Origin: Cylicocyclus nassatus
Taxonomy: Eukaryota; Nematoda; Chromadorea; Rhabditida; Strongylidae
Direction of reading: 5' to 3'
DNA: 64,000 nt
NCBI GenBank assembly: GCA_958299035.1
Contig: CATQJL010000223.1
Span: 83,719,753-83,783,752, forward strand
Shown: piece after piece, positions 43,677-55,804 of the stretch
Position numbering within the stretch: the stretch's first letter is position 1
Layout of the letters: the number at the start of each line of letters is the position of its first letter
The notes under the pieces: model-generated
Told to the model about the DNA's origin: nothing
Database searches by the model: none
The model's input: the letters and a program-made list of their open reading frames with translations, nothing else
Translations under genes and position numbers: made by a program

Positions 43677-44424
43677 CTAGCGACCCTAAGGGCCACTTGC
43701 AAGTGGGTTGGGGCAATACAATTTAGCCGTATGATTGTCAACACAATTACACCCACGTTTTATAACTTTCAGTTGTGGGCAACACGAAACTGATTAATCA
43801 ATGACTTGTGATTCTCCTCTAAATATAAGAATCCTCATTGTTGATAGTCGATATCTTTTGAGTCCCTTCTAAAAATTTTCTTTGGGCTAAATTTTTCCAC
43901 CAACCTTCGCTGAGAGTCACCAAGCAGTCGATTCTCGGAACAACGATGTAGTCTACAATAACTCAGCTAAACTCAAAACATACTTTAGTTCCCGAAAAAT
44001 TTCGGCAGCGAAAACAAGCATTGTTCTCATGCCCTGCGTGTCGCTTACAGACCACTCTTTTTTGAATGAACCCTGCTCCGCGTACCGCCTACAGAGCGAC
44101 ATACGTAAGAGCTGCCCTACGATTGCCCAGAACGGTATTTTGCCCAGAACGGTACATTCGAGTACAAATTTGCGAAAGAGGGGGGGGGGGATACTGTTAG
44201 CAACCTTACGAGAGTTTCGGCACCTCTCCACACTATAGCCTTTTTACACTTAGTAGACGCACCCTTTCGAAAACATTCCCTCGAAGAGGGATGATGCTTA
44301 CCTCTTCGAAAACACGCTAGCCTTGTTGACGAATTTGTACCCTCCGCACCCTCGGCAATCACTCGCCTCATTCCGCAACTTGTCAACATGTAAGTGCAAA
44401 ACCTTGCCATTCTTTATTATAGAA
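43677..44424. mobile_element. 748-bp insertion in left arm of foldback 1
   Basis: The right arm reads CATTATAAGTGATCTACAGG (as its inverse) without a break, giving the empty site. In the left arm the same sequence is split, with TGA repeated on both sides. The insert starts CTAGCGACCC and ends TTTATTATAGAA; no inverted ends are seen. It includes a G11 run at 44,180-44,190. Family unknown. Confidence 0.6.
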
Positions 44425-45603
44425 TGATCTACAGGCTTTTCTAGTTCTATTGCTCGGTGCAATTGGTAGATCCCTCGCTGCAGCAATCGATCGATTTTTC
44501 ATCGGCACATGCCATTGCTGCCAATTCTTACCTAGAATGGCATTTTTGCTTCAACTCGCTTCACGCCGAAGCCTGGGCTGAAATTCTGTACCTATATGGA
44601 AGATGAACGTGGAAATCGACCGCATGAATTTAAGCCATTCTTATCTGTCGTTGTCATTGATATCATCATTTTATCATTTATCACTGACGACACAAAATTG
44701 GATCATTTTTGATATACATTAAGAAATGTACTTTAGGAAACGCTGTGTGAGTTTTTATCGCTCTTATAGTACAAAACCACTCACAGAACATGCAAAATTT
44801 CCGGGAATTCCGCGAAATTCATGGAATCACGCAAATTACGCAGGGCCATAACTTTTTTCCGAATGAGTATATTCAAAATCCGAAAACAACGTTGTATTCA
44901 GCTCGTCAAGGCAAATCTTTTGATATACGATTGTCTCCAATATCTTGTTTTCAATAATCTTGAATTTGCATGCCGACGCCTCTTCGCATGGGTGTAACGC
45001 AACAAGCATCACACATAGGAGACTGCCATGGGCACCGTTCGATAGTACTCTTTCACTAGATTATCGTGCGCTAAACAGCAGCCGAAGACTCCCTTTCAAA
45101 AGAGATAGAAGAGCTGATAAACTCTGGAAAAATTGAGCTGTTCCAAGTTTTACTAGCCGTAACTTTCTTTAGAATGAACATTTTCGAAATCAGAAAGCAG
45201 ATTTGTGTTCATCTTGTCAAGTCGAATCTTACTGTATACAGCATGTTCTTGAAGTTCCGTTTTCAATTTTTTCAAAATTTTCTGCGCGCGTATATTCACA
45301 AGGTCGCAACGCAGCGCACATCAAACATAAAAGACTCTATTAAGCACTGTTGGATTGTGCTGCTTCCGCAGATTATCGAGCGCTTAGAAGCAACCGGAGA
45401 ATCTTTTTGAGAAAAAGATAGAAGAGCTGGTGAATTCTGGAAAATCGTGTTGTCTCAAATTTTGCCCACAGTGACCCTAAAATGAGAAGCTCTACTGCTA
45501 AGCAGATGTGGTTTTCGTAATCAGCAGGTCAGATAACCTCTATGAGCAGGTTTTCAAAGAAATTTGGGTGATTCGATTTTTCCTCGTTCTACGCCCTGAA
45601 GCT

Positions 45604-45860
45604 CATAAATAACATAAATATAACAATAACAATAACATAAATATAAATATGAGGGAACATAATTGGGGAGGGGACCACCGAGCACCCGGGGAGTGCCAGC
45701 TCATCTGAAGTTGGTGGCACCGCCCAGTCGGCGAGGGGGACTGTCGGACTCTAATTAGTCCGCGTCTCGACACAAGCACCTTCGTAGCTTGAGCTCAGAT
45801 CTACCTAATTTCCAAATCCAGCACATTAAGACCATTAACCAATGTGAACAGATTTGATCA
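45604..45860 (-). mobile_element. Retroposon 3' tail (SINE or LINE) at the foldback centre
   Basis: Read on the - strand, a GC-rich body with GCACTCCCCGGGTGCTCGG and CCGACTGGGCGGTGCC ends in a simple tail of TTATGTTATTGTTATATTT type, directly against the left-arm tip. This is the usual 3' end of RTE-like LINEs and their SINEs. The 5' limit is uncertain; the rest of the spacer to 46,248 is unassigned. Confidence 0.5.
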
Positions 45861-47820
45861 GTATGTCATACAGCCACTGAGGGCGGAATTTCGACGAAAT
45901 ACGCGATTTCTACATTTTGAGCGAAAATTATGAGGACGTCTTTTCGTAGGCTCGTAACTCGGCGAACTTTATAGACTGGAACCTGAGCATGCACCTTTTG
46001 ATAGCACAGTTCCCAGTGATCTTAACTTGGAAAAGCAAGCAGGCTAGTTTTCTGACAAATTCGCGAAAAGTGCAGGCAAATTTACGAACTTTCGTGACTC
46101 AGTTACAGTCACCTCACAATATCTCTACAAAAAGACCCTGTCTTCTTCAAAGACCACTATTTTCGTAAACAGCGTGTTCGAAAATCTCTGTGGGCGAAGT
46201 TTCTTTACAATCCAAGGTCATCGACATTTTGACCAAAACCCATCGGCGAGCTTCAGGGCGTAGAACGAGGAAAAATCGAATCACCCAAATTTCTTTGAAA
46301 ACCTGCTCATAGAGGTTATCTGACCTGCTGATTACGAAAACCACATCTGCTTAGCAGTAGAGCTTCTCATTTTAGGGTCACTGTGGGCAAAATTTGAGAC
46401 AACACGATTTTCCAGAATTCACCAGCTCTTCTATCTTTTTCTCAAAAAGATTCTCCGGTTGCTTCTAAGCGCTCGATAATCTGCGGAAGCAGCACAATCC
46501 AACAGTGCTTAATAGAGTCTTTTATGTTTGATGTGCGCTGCGTTGCGACCTTGTGAATATACGCGCGCAGAAAATTTTGAAAAAATTGAAAACGGAACTT
46601 CAAGAACATGCTGTATACAGTAAGATTCGACTTGACAAGATGAACACAAATCTGCTTTCTGATTTCGAAAATGTTCATTCTAAAGAAAGTTACGGCTAGT
46701 AAAACTTGGAACAGCTCAATTTTTCCAGAGTTTATCAGCTCTTCTATCTCTTTTGAAAGGGAGTCTTCGGCTGCTGTTTAGCGCACGATAATCTAGTGAA
46801 AGAGTACTATCGAACGGTGCCCATGGCAGTCTCCTATGTGTGATGCTTGTTGCGTTACACCCATGCGAAGAGGCGTCGGCATGCAAATTCAAGATTATTG
46901 AAAACAAGATATTGGAGACAATCGTATATCAAAAGATTTGCCTTGACGAGCTGAATACAACGTTGTTTTCGGATTTTGAATATACTCATTCGGAAAAAAG
47001 TTATGGCCCTGCGTAATTTGCGTGATTCCATGAATTTCGCGGAATTCCCGGAAATTTCGCATGTTCTGTGAGTGGTTTTGTACTATAAGAGATAGAGCGA
47101 TAAAAACTCACACAGCGTTTCCTAAAGTACATTTCTTAATGTATATCAAAAATGATCCAATTTTGTGTCGTCAGTGATAAATGATAAAATGATGATATCA
47201 ATGACAACGACAGATAAGAATGGCTTAAATTCATGCGGTCGATTTCCACGTTCATCTTCCATATAGGTACAGAATTTCAGCCCAGGCTTCGGCGTGAAGC
47301 GAGTTGAAGCAAAAATGCCATTCTAGGTAAGAATTGGCAGATAGCATGTGCCGATGAAAAATCGATCGATTGCTGCAGCGAGGGATCTACCAATTGCACC
47401 GAGCAATAGAACTAGAAAAGCCTGTAGATCACTTATAATGAGAGAAAGAGCGATAGAAATTCACACAGCTTTTTCTACAGTACTTTCCTTACCATATGCA
47501 AAAAATGATCCAAAAATGTTTTATTATCAGTGATAAATGATAAAATGCTTATATCAGCGATAAGGGTAGATAAAAACTGCCCAATTTAACGCGATAGTTT
47601 TCGATAACGAGAGCTTCGTACCAGAACCTCCTATACGCGATTTACACTGTGATAAATGTTCACAAAAGCCTTAACGTAGAAAACAACAAGATATCATTGT
47701 ATGTCTACCCCGTCACTAAGAACTACGGACATACCGTATATCAAAAGATTTGTCTCATCAAGCTAAAGCCAAATCTTCACTCAGATTACAAATAAAGCTA
47801 TTCTAAAAGAAGTTATAGCT

Positions 47821-47893
47821 AAATCCCGCTTATCCCGCAAATCCCGCGAATCCCGCGAATCCCGACAATCCCGCGAATCCCGACAATCCCGCA
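47821..47893 (-). repeat. GCGGGATTC minisatellite, right arm
   Basis: Inverted counterpart of 43,187-43,283 with fewer units, showing copy-number change after the arms formed. Confidence 0.75.
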
Positions 47894-47929
47894 GTTTTGG
47901 ACAAATTCCACCGCTGCAACTGTAGTTTC

Positions 47930-49450
47930 TTCCTGTATACATTTTTATGATGACGATAAAAAAAACTTCTAGCAACTGGACATTACTGTAATAACTATCT
48001 ATTTTCCTTTGAAAAAATTATGAAGAGTTTCAACTTTTTAAGAAACTTTATCTTTTTCAATTTCAGAACTTTCAGCAGAGTTCTTTGAAAAAATCCTACT
48101 TCACGTTTCACCAAACACTATGGAACATTCTAAGTATTGGGAATGATCTAAAAACTAGTGAAAGAGAAAAAAAATTTCTTGTCCTGCTGTGCTACAACCG
48201 CATTTTACGTATACCGACAATTGCTTGAAATTTCTGATGTAGATCAAAAGAAAAAAGAAAGCGCAACGTTCTCGCAAAATTGTTCAGCCTCATAGAAGCT
48301 AGCCTTTTTTCATATTAATTCCGTATCTTAAAACTTTGTGAAGCAGAACCTTGAAAGTTGGTTGTGCAAAATTTTCAGTTTTTTTTTTCAGGCTCACAAC
48401 AAAGTTGGAAAGTTGTCAATTTTAAGCAAATGGATGTGCAAGCACAGTGTAGCTGATGCATAGAGCTGCAATATTGCAATTTTTTTAGATGCATGGCATC
48501 CACAAAAATGTATTTTTCGAGAGTATTTGAAATTGAAATGGATAACGAAGCGGTTTGTTTTTCTTTTCTTTTCGGTTTTCTTGCTTTCTTTTTTTTTCAG
48601 GCATTTCAAGAAAATTCCAATTCGAAACTGGCATCAGGTCGTTCCTCATCAAAGAAATGTTTGTGCAGCTTGAGTTGAAGAGTGTTTGATATTGAATGAA
48701 GGCTCGAAATATTACCAAGTATACGTAGTAGGAGCTAAAAAAACGTGATTAAGAGCATTAGCATCTACAAAAACATAAAAAATCACTCCCAAACTTTTAA
48801 TCATTCATGGAAGTTTTTCACTCATTCACCTGGTAAAAGAAAGCTGAATTTTGATTTTTTTCTTGTAGAATTCTAGGGCTTTTCGAGCTGGAAAGTATAC
48901 CAGTTCTATCTTTGAGGAAAAGGTGCTACCGCAAATTTGATAACAATCCTATTATCTTGTGGCAATATTAGTTAAAGGATATAAGATTTCAACTCGACTC
49001 CGCTTTTTTGCTACCATCTTAGTCTCAAACAAAGGACCGATAATTGTTTTTTTTTACAATAAGAATTTGATGATATATCACTACATATAGGTATAGCTTA
49101 ACGAGTATGAATATTAGAAGCAGAGGATGTTAGATAAATAACTCAGACCATGTCGATTTTTTAAAATCTATATTCCAAAGTGTGAGCTAATTCAAAAATA
49201 TCAAGTTCAGGTGTCCAAAAAGTAATGTATGTGGCGGAGTATCCAACAGAATTGATTGCATTTATAAAGCAAGCTCTGCTGCTTTTGCATTTGCATATGT
49301 TAGAAGTAGTTACTTGGGTACCATATGGAAGCGCGTTATTGTGAATGTAAATTCGAAGGACAAAGACTATTGGATTTTTTGTTTTCATGTCAAGCAGCAG
49401 CAATGATGTTATCTGACTTTTAATACATGGCGACTGTTCCTCAAAGTTGA
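47930..49450. other. No gene recognised
   Basis: AT-rich sequence with short overlapping ORFs on both strands near 48.4-48.7 kb, none with a recognisable domain or clean splice sites. Confidence 0.4.
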
Positions 49451-49455
49451 GGCTA

Positions 49456-49830
49456 TTAATCTACATGAGTAACTTGAAAAAGACGATGAGTGCTGCTCTT
49501 GAGCTTAAATGACACGAGACCTGATCTATGCATGATCGATTTGCTGGCGTGATCAGTTATCAACATTGTGGAACTGTTGGCAACGTGTAAAAAATCTAAC
49601 TCAATAGTTGCGTCGTTCCTCTCGTGTCTTGTTAGACGGCGGCTACGTGCGATTAAATATTCACTACTAGTCTCCGGATTGACTTGTAGGAAGCACGCGC
49701 CGAGACCGATGGTTGATGCATCGGTGTGTATGATATAGGGTTTTCCTAGGATAGGAAGCACTAAAACAAGCGCATCCACTAGGGCATGTTTTAATGCTTA
49801 GAATGCAATTTCTTACTCCTTATTACTCCA
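49456..49830 (-). pseudogene. Ty3/gypsy-type pol fragment (RT-RNase H junction)
   Basis: The - strand frame 49,779-49,456 contains KPYIIHTDASTIGLGACFLQ, then an ARSRRLTRHERN block. This matches the connection between RT and RNase H of LTR retrotransposons, which usually runs KPFxLxTDAS...GLGAVLxQ...YASRxLxxxExN. Upstream, past a stop, AF-ALKHALVDAL fits the end of the RT thumb. Only about 125 codons remain and the frame is broken. Confidence 0.75.
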
Positions 49831-50275
49831 GAAAAGCTACATCTTTTCTGCGAAGTTTGTTTAATGGATGGGAAATTGTAGCAAAACGCGGTAAATCTTC
49901 AAAAGTACGATCCTGGACTAAGAATGATTTGAGTGCTATTATTGTCTGTGAGGCGCGGAATATAACTGAAGCTGTCGATCTTTTTAATGGCGTTCAGGCG
50001 TGTACCATTCTTTCTAAACAACACTATTATCTCTAAATATTTGAAAAAGTATAAACTTTGCATGTTTTGTAATTCGACAGCAGAAAGTAAATATTACGAT
50101 TAAGTTGCGTAAGACATACGGCACCGGCCTTTCTGGCACGACTGTTACTGTTGGCAGTATAGTTGCATAAGAACAGATGCTAAGGGGTCATACCGTGCAA
50201 CTTTTGTTACTGGCCGTATATCATAACCGTAAGAGGTTAGGTTACGCAATTATTAATCCTGTACGCTTATCGCGG

Positions 50276-50370
50276 CACAAAGCAGCCTTACGGTGCGCGG
50301 TCGTAGGGTGTCACTGGCTCCTATCTGACCTTCTTGGCCAGCTTACGAGAGAGCAGCAGGCAGAGCTTAG
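50276..50370 (+). repeat. 95-bp direct repeat, copy 1
   Basis: CACAAAGCAGCCTTACGGTG through GAGAGCAGCAGGCAGAGCTT is repeated in the same orientation at 52,098-52,192 with a few changes. Possibly the remains of long terminal repeats or a duplicated retroelement piece. Confidence 0.65.
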
Positions 50371-50576
50371 CCGACATCTCCATTCCTTCAGAAAGCTCGT
50401 CCTCGAGCTTACGATTGGTCGACACTTCCTAGCAGAAGTTACCTGCAGTGGGCCAGCAGATTTATCTTTCTGGGTCTAATACTGCAGTTTTGAATTTTTA
50501 GCTAGCAATTGCGAACAAGTCCATTGTCTAATTATAGAAAAGGAAAAAGAAAAGTTGATTAAGTTTTTTTTTAAAT

Positions 50577-50718
50577 CACGGTATCACGGACTCACGGATC
50601 ACGGATCACGGAATCACGTCAATATCTTTTTTTCATCACAGACTTACGGAACAGATCACGGCTGCTAAATGCGCTTTTAAACTCGGATTCACGGATCACG
50701 GGATCACGGATCACGGGA
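50577..50718 (+). repeat. TCACGGATCACGG short-repeat tract
   Basis: Two clusters of ATCACGG/CTCACGG heptamers (50,577-50,618 and 50,690-50,718) are separated by diverged sequence. Confidence 0.6.
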
Positions 50719-51229
50719 AATGCGAGCGCTTTACGAAAGAAAGAATTGACAAAATGGGACTGTTTGCAGGACTGAATAAACGAATTTTATTTTATTTTAT
50801 TTATTGTATTTTTTCTAAAAAGGTTGAATAATTGACTCACACAGAGGTAAAATATTTTACTCACACGGCTAATATATTTTGCGCAAAATAAAAAAAACAC
50901 ACACACATAACACACACACATTGTTCGTTGGTGACGTCGCGATCGATCGAATTGTGGAAAGGGGGGGGGGGGTAAGGATTTCTATTCCATATCAGGAGTT
51001 GAGGAGAGAAAAAATTATTCTAAAACTCTTGTTTAGAGCCGTCCCTTACATTGGAACTTCCTCGTGTTGTATTAGTGCTTCTTTAGGCAGTTTGTTTTCT
51101 ATCAGGAGTTATTGGCAGTCAATAACCAATGCCAACTGTCAAGCGTGCTTCTTTTGGCTATTTTCTTCCTTCATGAGTTATTGCCAATCAATAACCGATC
51201 TAATTAATGAAGCGCGACTGTCATACCCC

Positions 51230-51500
51230 GCGGGCACACGCCGGTGAGAGATCCGTAGATTTCGACGCTAAGGGGCGTGGCCCAAAGGGATCGATTTGGA
51301 TCCCGTGGGATGGCTGTGGCCACATATACCCAGGGGACAGACGCCGACGAGAGATCGGAGTCTCTGAGAGACAGAGACGTGGCCCAAAGGCTCTCTGGGG
51401 ATCAGTTTGGATCCAGTGGAGTGGGTGTGGCCACACATATCCAGGGGACAGACGTAGATGAGAGATCGGAGTCTGAGAGATAGAAAGGGGCGGAGCCCTA
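51230..51500 (+). repeat. Tandem repeat, period about 110 bp
   Basis: Two full units and a partial one. Shared blocks are GTGGCCCAAAG, TTTGGATCC, TGTGGCCACA and CAGGGGACAGACG then GAGAGATCGGAGTCT. ORFs on both strands across it result from the repeats. Confidence 0.7.
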
Positions 51501-52097
51501 GCTAAGGTAACCCACGCCTACAATTTGAGCTTAGAAGAGTCAGTCCTAACAAGAACACTCAAATAAGGTGTTGTGTTCCCTCTCTCTTTAGCAACTTATT
51601 TTTAACTTTGTTCTTTATTTATTTTGCCTAGTCATTCTACAATAAAACTCCCTGTCTACCACGTGTTTCTTGGTCACATCGATCGTAAGTGGCGACTTAC
51701 ACTACCATATACAGTTGGATCAACTGTTAATTACCCAAGACACTCCTCATTAGGAGAGCGAAACCGACTCTCGTTCATAGGCTAGGTAGATGTGGCCTCT
51801 TTGGTTGCGGCGTACCCGCTGCACCTTGATATATTTGTGTGTTGTTATGGAATGATTCCTAGTGAACTCTCGGCATGCACGCTGATATGTAAAGGGAAAA
51901 CTCTTGTGTTTTTCCAATAGATCGTTAACGGCTCAACGCGTTCCACATCAATTCCAAAGAAAAGAAGTCTTCCCTGGGATCTCCATGCCAAGTCCAGGAG
52001 TGTACGGGCCCTAGCCCGATGTGTAGCGGTACAGGTTGGTACTATATATATTTACTATCTACATATACTACAAGAGAGGGGAAGGGGGAAGACCCAC

Positions 52098-52192
52098 AAA
52101 GCAGCCTTACGGTGCGCGGTCGTAGGGGGTCACTGGCTCCTATCTGACCTTCTTGGCCAGCTTACGGGAGAGCAGCAGGCGGAGCTCAGCTG
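52098..52192 (+). repeat. 95-bp direct repeat, copy 2
   Basis: Second copy of 50,276-50,370, 1.82 kb away in the same orientation. It is followed directly by a fragment shared with foldback 2. Confidence 0.65.
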
Positions 52193-52198
52193 CGTCCC

Positions 52199-52256
52199 GA
52201 CGGAGGGCGTGCAGGGGTTCCTAGCACCTTTCCTCGCACCAACTTCGCACGGGAAC
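52199..52256. repeat. Fragment matching the foldback 2 centre
   Basis: GAGGGCGTGCAGGGGTTCCTAGCACCTTTCCTCGCACCAACTTCG-like sequence is the inverse of the loop region of the foldback at about 54,575-54,630. Confidence 0.6.
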
Positions 52257-53384
52257 GGTCAGGAGTCACGGTCGGCGAAAATTCGCCGCGATAGCCGCCG
52301 CACGCGACGTTGTGTCGTGCGAGAGCTGCGATGGCGGCCTATTAAAGGACGCAGAAGGACTGTCGCTTCCGCGCGGGAATCCTGCATATAGCAAGCACGC
52401 CCTATAACAAAGCGGCTGTTCTGTAGGAAATGATGTTGTCTGGGCGACGAACTGCCATTCTAGTCGCATTGGTAAATGATTCGTCAAGCCCCTGTCTCAG
52501 AAACTGCAGTACTACAAAAGTAGTGATTTGAGATGTGTTCTTTTTGTGAAGCCATAATTAGAAGTAAATAAGCTGCAGGTTTGAGTTGTCCTAAAGGTAA
52601 GTATCAGCTTCTGGAGTATTGTAAATCCAGTTAGAGTTCAATTTAAGTTACTCATCGCATATTACATCATTTTTGTTCACATTTTCTTAGAGCATAGTAT
52701 TTTTTTGTTGAATAGCCTACATTTCGACTTCATATTTGAAACGATCTTTGAGAGCATAGATTTTGACGCGTCCACAAGAGATGCGAGGCTCTAGCACCCT
52801 CCTGCCTTTTGCATCCTTACTCCTCTTTTTCCACACTTTGGATTCCATTAGTCAAAAACAGCTCTTTATGATGATATGATCAGAAACAGCTATTGTGCAT
52901 GAAGTATGTCAGTTTTTGTAAAGAAGAAACATCTTCAAGGTTGTTTCAAATGATCACGCACGCATACCATTCATTTTACACAAAAGAGACCAAGCAAAGG
53001 TTCTCATCTTATCTTTATCGTGAACAAGCATCAGTAGTGAATAAAGGTTTAGTAGGCCTTCAATGGGCAAACTAAAAGATAGTTTCGAAATTTTCCGATT
53101 GTTCAACTTCAAGCTGGAAAGGTGCCTGCTAGAAGCTTGCTGGTCAAGAGGAAATGTCCCACGAAACCGTACTTATATAAGCAGAGAAAGATCCATTGTC
53201 TGTGACCAGTTATAACTAACCATTACCTGTAAGCCCTGCAGCCTCAAGTTTCATTCAATTAGTTGTGCGGCAAGCTTGGCAAGTGTTCGCGTAAAGTTGC
53301 CTATCATACTCGTCCGCCGCGCTGGTAAGAATTTGCGCGCGACGTGCGCGGCCAAGCGTCGACCAAGCGCGGCGTGACTCCTGA

Positions 53385-55804
53385 CGTCGGGCGGCGTGGC
53401 AGGAGTTCAAAGCCAAGCCGCTTTTTCTCGCAGGGGTACTTGGCACCTACAGAAATCCCTTGGAGGACATCACACCTTCTCGGGTCAGAGGGCGGCTCCG
53501 CCCATCACTCCTCCCTCTAGGCGCCCTCATTCTGAATTGTGTACACGCACGCTAAGACGTGTTTCATTGTATATGATAATAATCGAACTGAGATCAAGAA
53601 ACAAACAAAAAATTCTAGGTTTCCATGAGGATACAGAATCCGTAAATAATTTTGGTCATGTTTTCGGATAATGACGCTTTCTTGAAAACTTGTAAGTACT
53701 CGCGTTTGAGTGGGCTTGTGAAGCATATCATATTAAAACAAAGTAAAAATATAGATCATTAATATAGATCAAGCAGAAGTTATGAGTCTTCCAGCTAAAG
53801 ATATAGAAGCGAAAGCAAATTCACGCACGCTCTAAAATTCATTTAAAAATATAAATACCATATTTTTCAAATCTAGTGTCGTATTTGGAGCTCTTAGCCA
53901 ACTCTTGATCATGCGACGAAGTTTGTTATTCTAGTACGTCGATTATAGGGAATACTACATTTTTCTGAATCTTTCCTGAAAATTTCTGATAATTTGGATT
54001 TTATTGATCGTTAGTGTGTAGTTGAGTTGGAATATATGATGGCAGACGGAAGCAGGGAAGTGTATGTTTTCAAATGTCCTAGCTATTACAGAAAACGTTG
54101 AGTTAATTATCCGGAAACTTTGCTATGCTCCTTTCAAAATAGGTTCTTCTAATTTTGAGAAGGTAATCGGGTTCTTGGCCACTTCTGGTCACCCATTTAT
54201 CAAATATTTTTGGTGCTAAATCAGTTTGATCAGATGACCAGTAAGATACAACTAAAGAACTAGATCCTCAGATATTTCGAATGGGCGGGTTTTCTGCTCA
54301 AAAAATTCTGTGCAATTTTTCTCTTCTGAGGATAATGTTCATGTATTCATTTTTGAAAGGTTGACGCAGCAGAAGTTTCCCAGGCCTCCTCACCTGAGAG
54401 ATGATAACTATGTTTTTCGTTCATCTCCATGTCTTCTCATATTACCTAATAAGTGAATCTATGTTCTCGCTGCTGGCTCACTTCACAATGAGACCAGTGA
54501 ATGGGTGGAGCAATGGGCGGAGACTGACCTCTGAGGCGCGAAGGTGCTAGAACCCTCCTGGGTGCGAATGCTGGTGCGAAGTTGGTGCGAGGAAAGGTGC
54601 TAGGAACTCCTGCACGCCCTCCCTGACGTCGAGCCCTTCGCACCAGCATTCGCACCCAGGAGGCTTCTAGCACCTTGGCGCTTCAGAGGTCAGGTCACGC
54701 CCATTGCTCCACCCATTTACTGGTCTCATTGTGAGGTGTGCAAGCAGCGAGAGCACAGATTCAGTATATAAGTAATAAGGGAAGAAAACTGGAGAAAAAC
54801 CGAAGAACATAATTATCATTTCTCAAGTGAAATTTCTGCTGCACCATCATTTCAAAATGAGCATGTGAACATTATTTTCAAAAGATAAATTGCACAGAAT
54901 TTTTTGTATGAAACCCGGTCATTCGAAATAACAGAGAATGTAGTTGATCAATTGTAAATTCCTGGTCATTTGATTGAAATAATTTAGCATCAGGAGTTGA
55001 ATAATGAGTGACGAAGTGGTGTAGTACCCCATTACCTAACATTGGAATTATCTATCTGGAAAGGAGTATATAAAAGTTTTCGAATAAGCAACTCAACGCT
55101 TTTCCCAGTAGTTAGGATATTGAACATATATACTTTCCTACTTTCGTCTGCCATCATAGAATTTTTCATTTCAATTAGTCCAATGATCAGTAAGATTGTG
55201 ATTATCAAAAACCAATATATAAGTGTAGTATTTCCATGTGCTAGAATACCAAACTGGCGCATGTTTGATTGAAGAGTTGGCCAAGAGTTCCGAATATGAC
55301 ATTAAATTTGCAAGTTAATTTTATTTGCTATAATTCTTAGATGAACTTTAGAACTTGCGTGTAATTGACTGACTTCTCTGTCATATACTGTGACTGGAAG
55401 AATCATAACTTCTGCTTGATTTATATTAATACACATATTTCACAAATTTACTCTAGCGCGAGCACTTACAAAATTTTGAGAAAGCGTCATTTTATCCGAA
55501 AACGTGAGTGAAAGCTAACTCGAAATGCTGGAAAGTCAGCTGCAGTCATGTACGAATCCTAAATCCTTACCCTGAAGGACTTTTTTGTTTCTCGATTCCA
55601 GTGCTATCATCTTCAAAAACAATACACGTCTTATAGTGTATGTACACATTCATAACGAGGGCAGCTAGAGGGAGTGATGGGCGGAGCCGCCCTTTGCCCC
55701 CGAGAAGGTGTGATGTCCTCTAAGAGATTTTTGGAGGTGTCAAGTACCCCTGCGAGGAAAAGCGGCTAGGCTGTGGGAACTCCTGCCACGCCGCCCGTCC
55801 CGAC
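53385..55804. mobile_element. Giant foldback 2: 2.42-kb palindromic element
   Basis: The outer tips GTCGGGCGGCGTGGCAGGAG and CTCCTGCCACGCCGCCCG are inverted. Arms of about 1.2 kb mirror each other through AGGACATCACACCTTCTCGG, GCGGCTCCGCCCATCACTCC, a TAAGACGTGTTTCATTG-type block, TTTTCGGATAATGACGCTTT and AGATCAAGCAGAAGTTATGA. A tight inner hairpin (TGGGTGCGAATGCTGGTGCG and its inverse) flanks a loop near 54,576-54,630. Short ORFs inside are arm images. No transposase or clear target duplication seen. Confidence 0.8.

Larger units (their letters stand above)
43155..47924. mobile_element. Giant foldback 1: 4.77-kb inverted-repeat structure
   Basis: The left arm 43,155-45,603 and right arm 46,249-47,924 are near-identical inverted copies. 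The outer tips are TACAGTTGCAGCGG and CCGCTGCAACTGTA, and the inner tips end at CGCCCTGAAGCTC. Each arm is built of diverged direct units with TAACTTTCTTTAGAATGA and GGCAAATCTTTTGATATACG blocks (near 43,285, 44,845 and 45,155). The left arm holds a 748-bp insertion absent from the right arm, and the spacer holds a retroposon tail. Identical short ORFs of 63 and 78 codons in both arms are mirror images with no homology I recognise. No transposase found. Confidence 0.85.

Noticed and set aside
45174..46907. Two identical pairs of 63- and 78-codon ORFs on opposite strands
   Set aside because: Mirror images from the arms of foldback 1. No homology, no splice context, and similar diverged units elsewhere in the arm lack the ORF.
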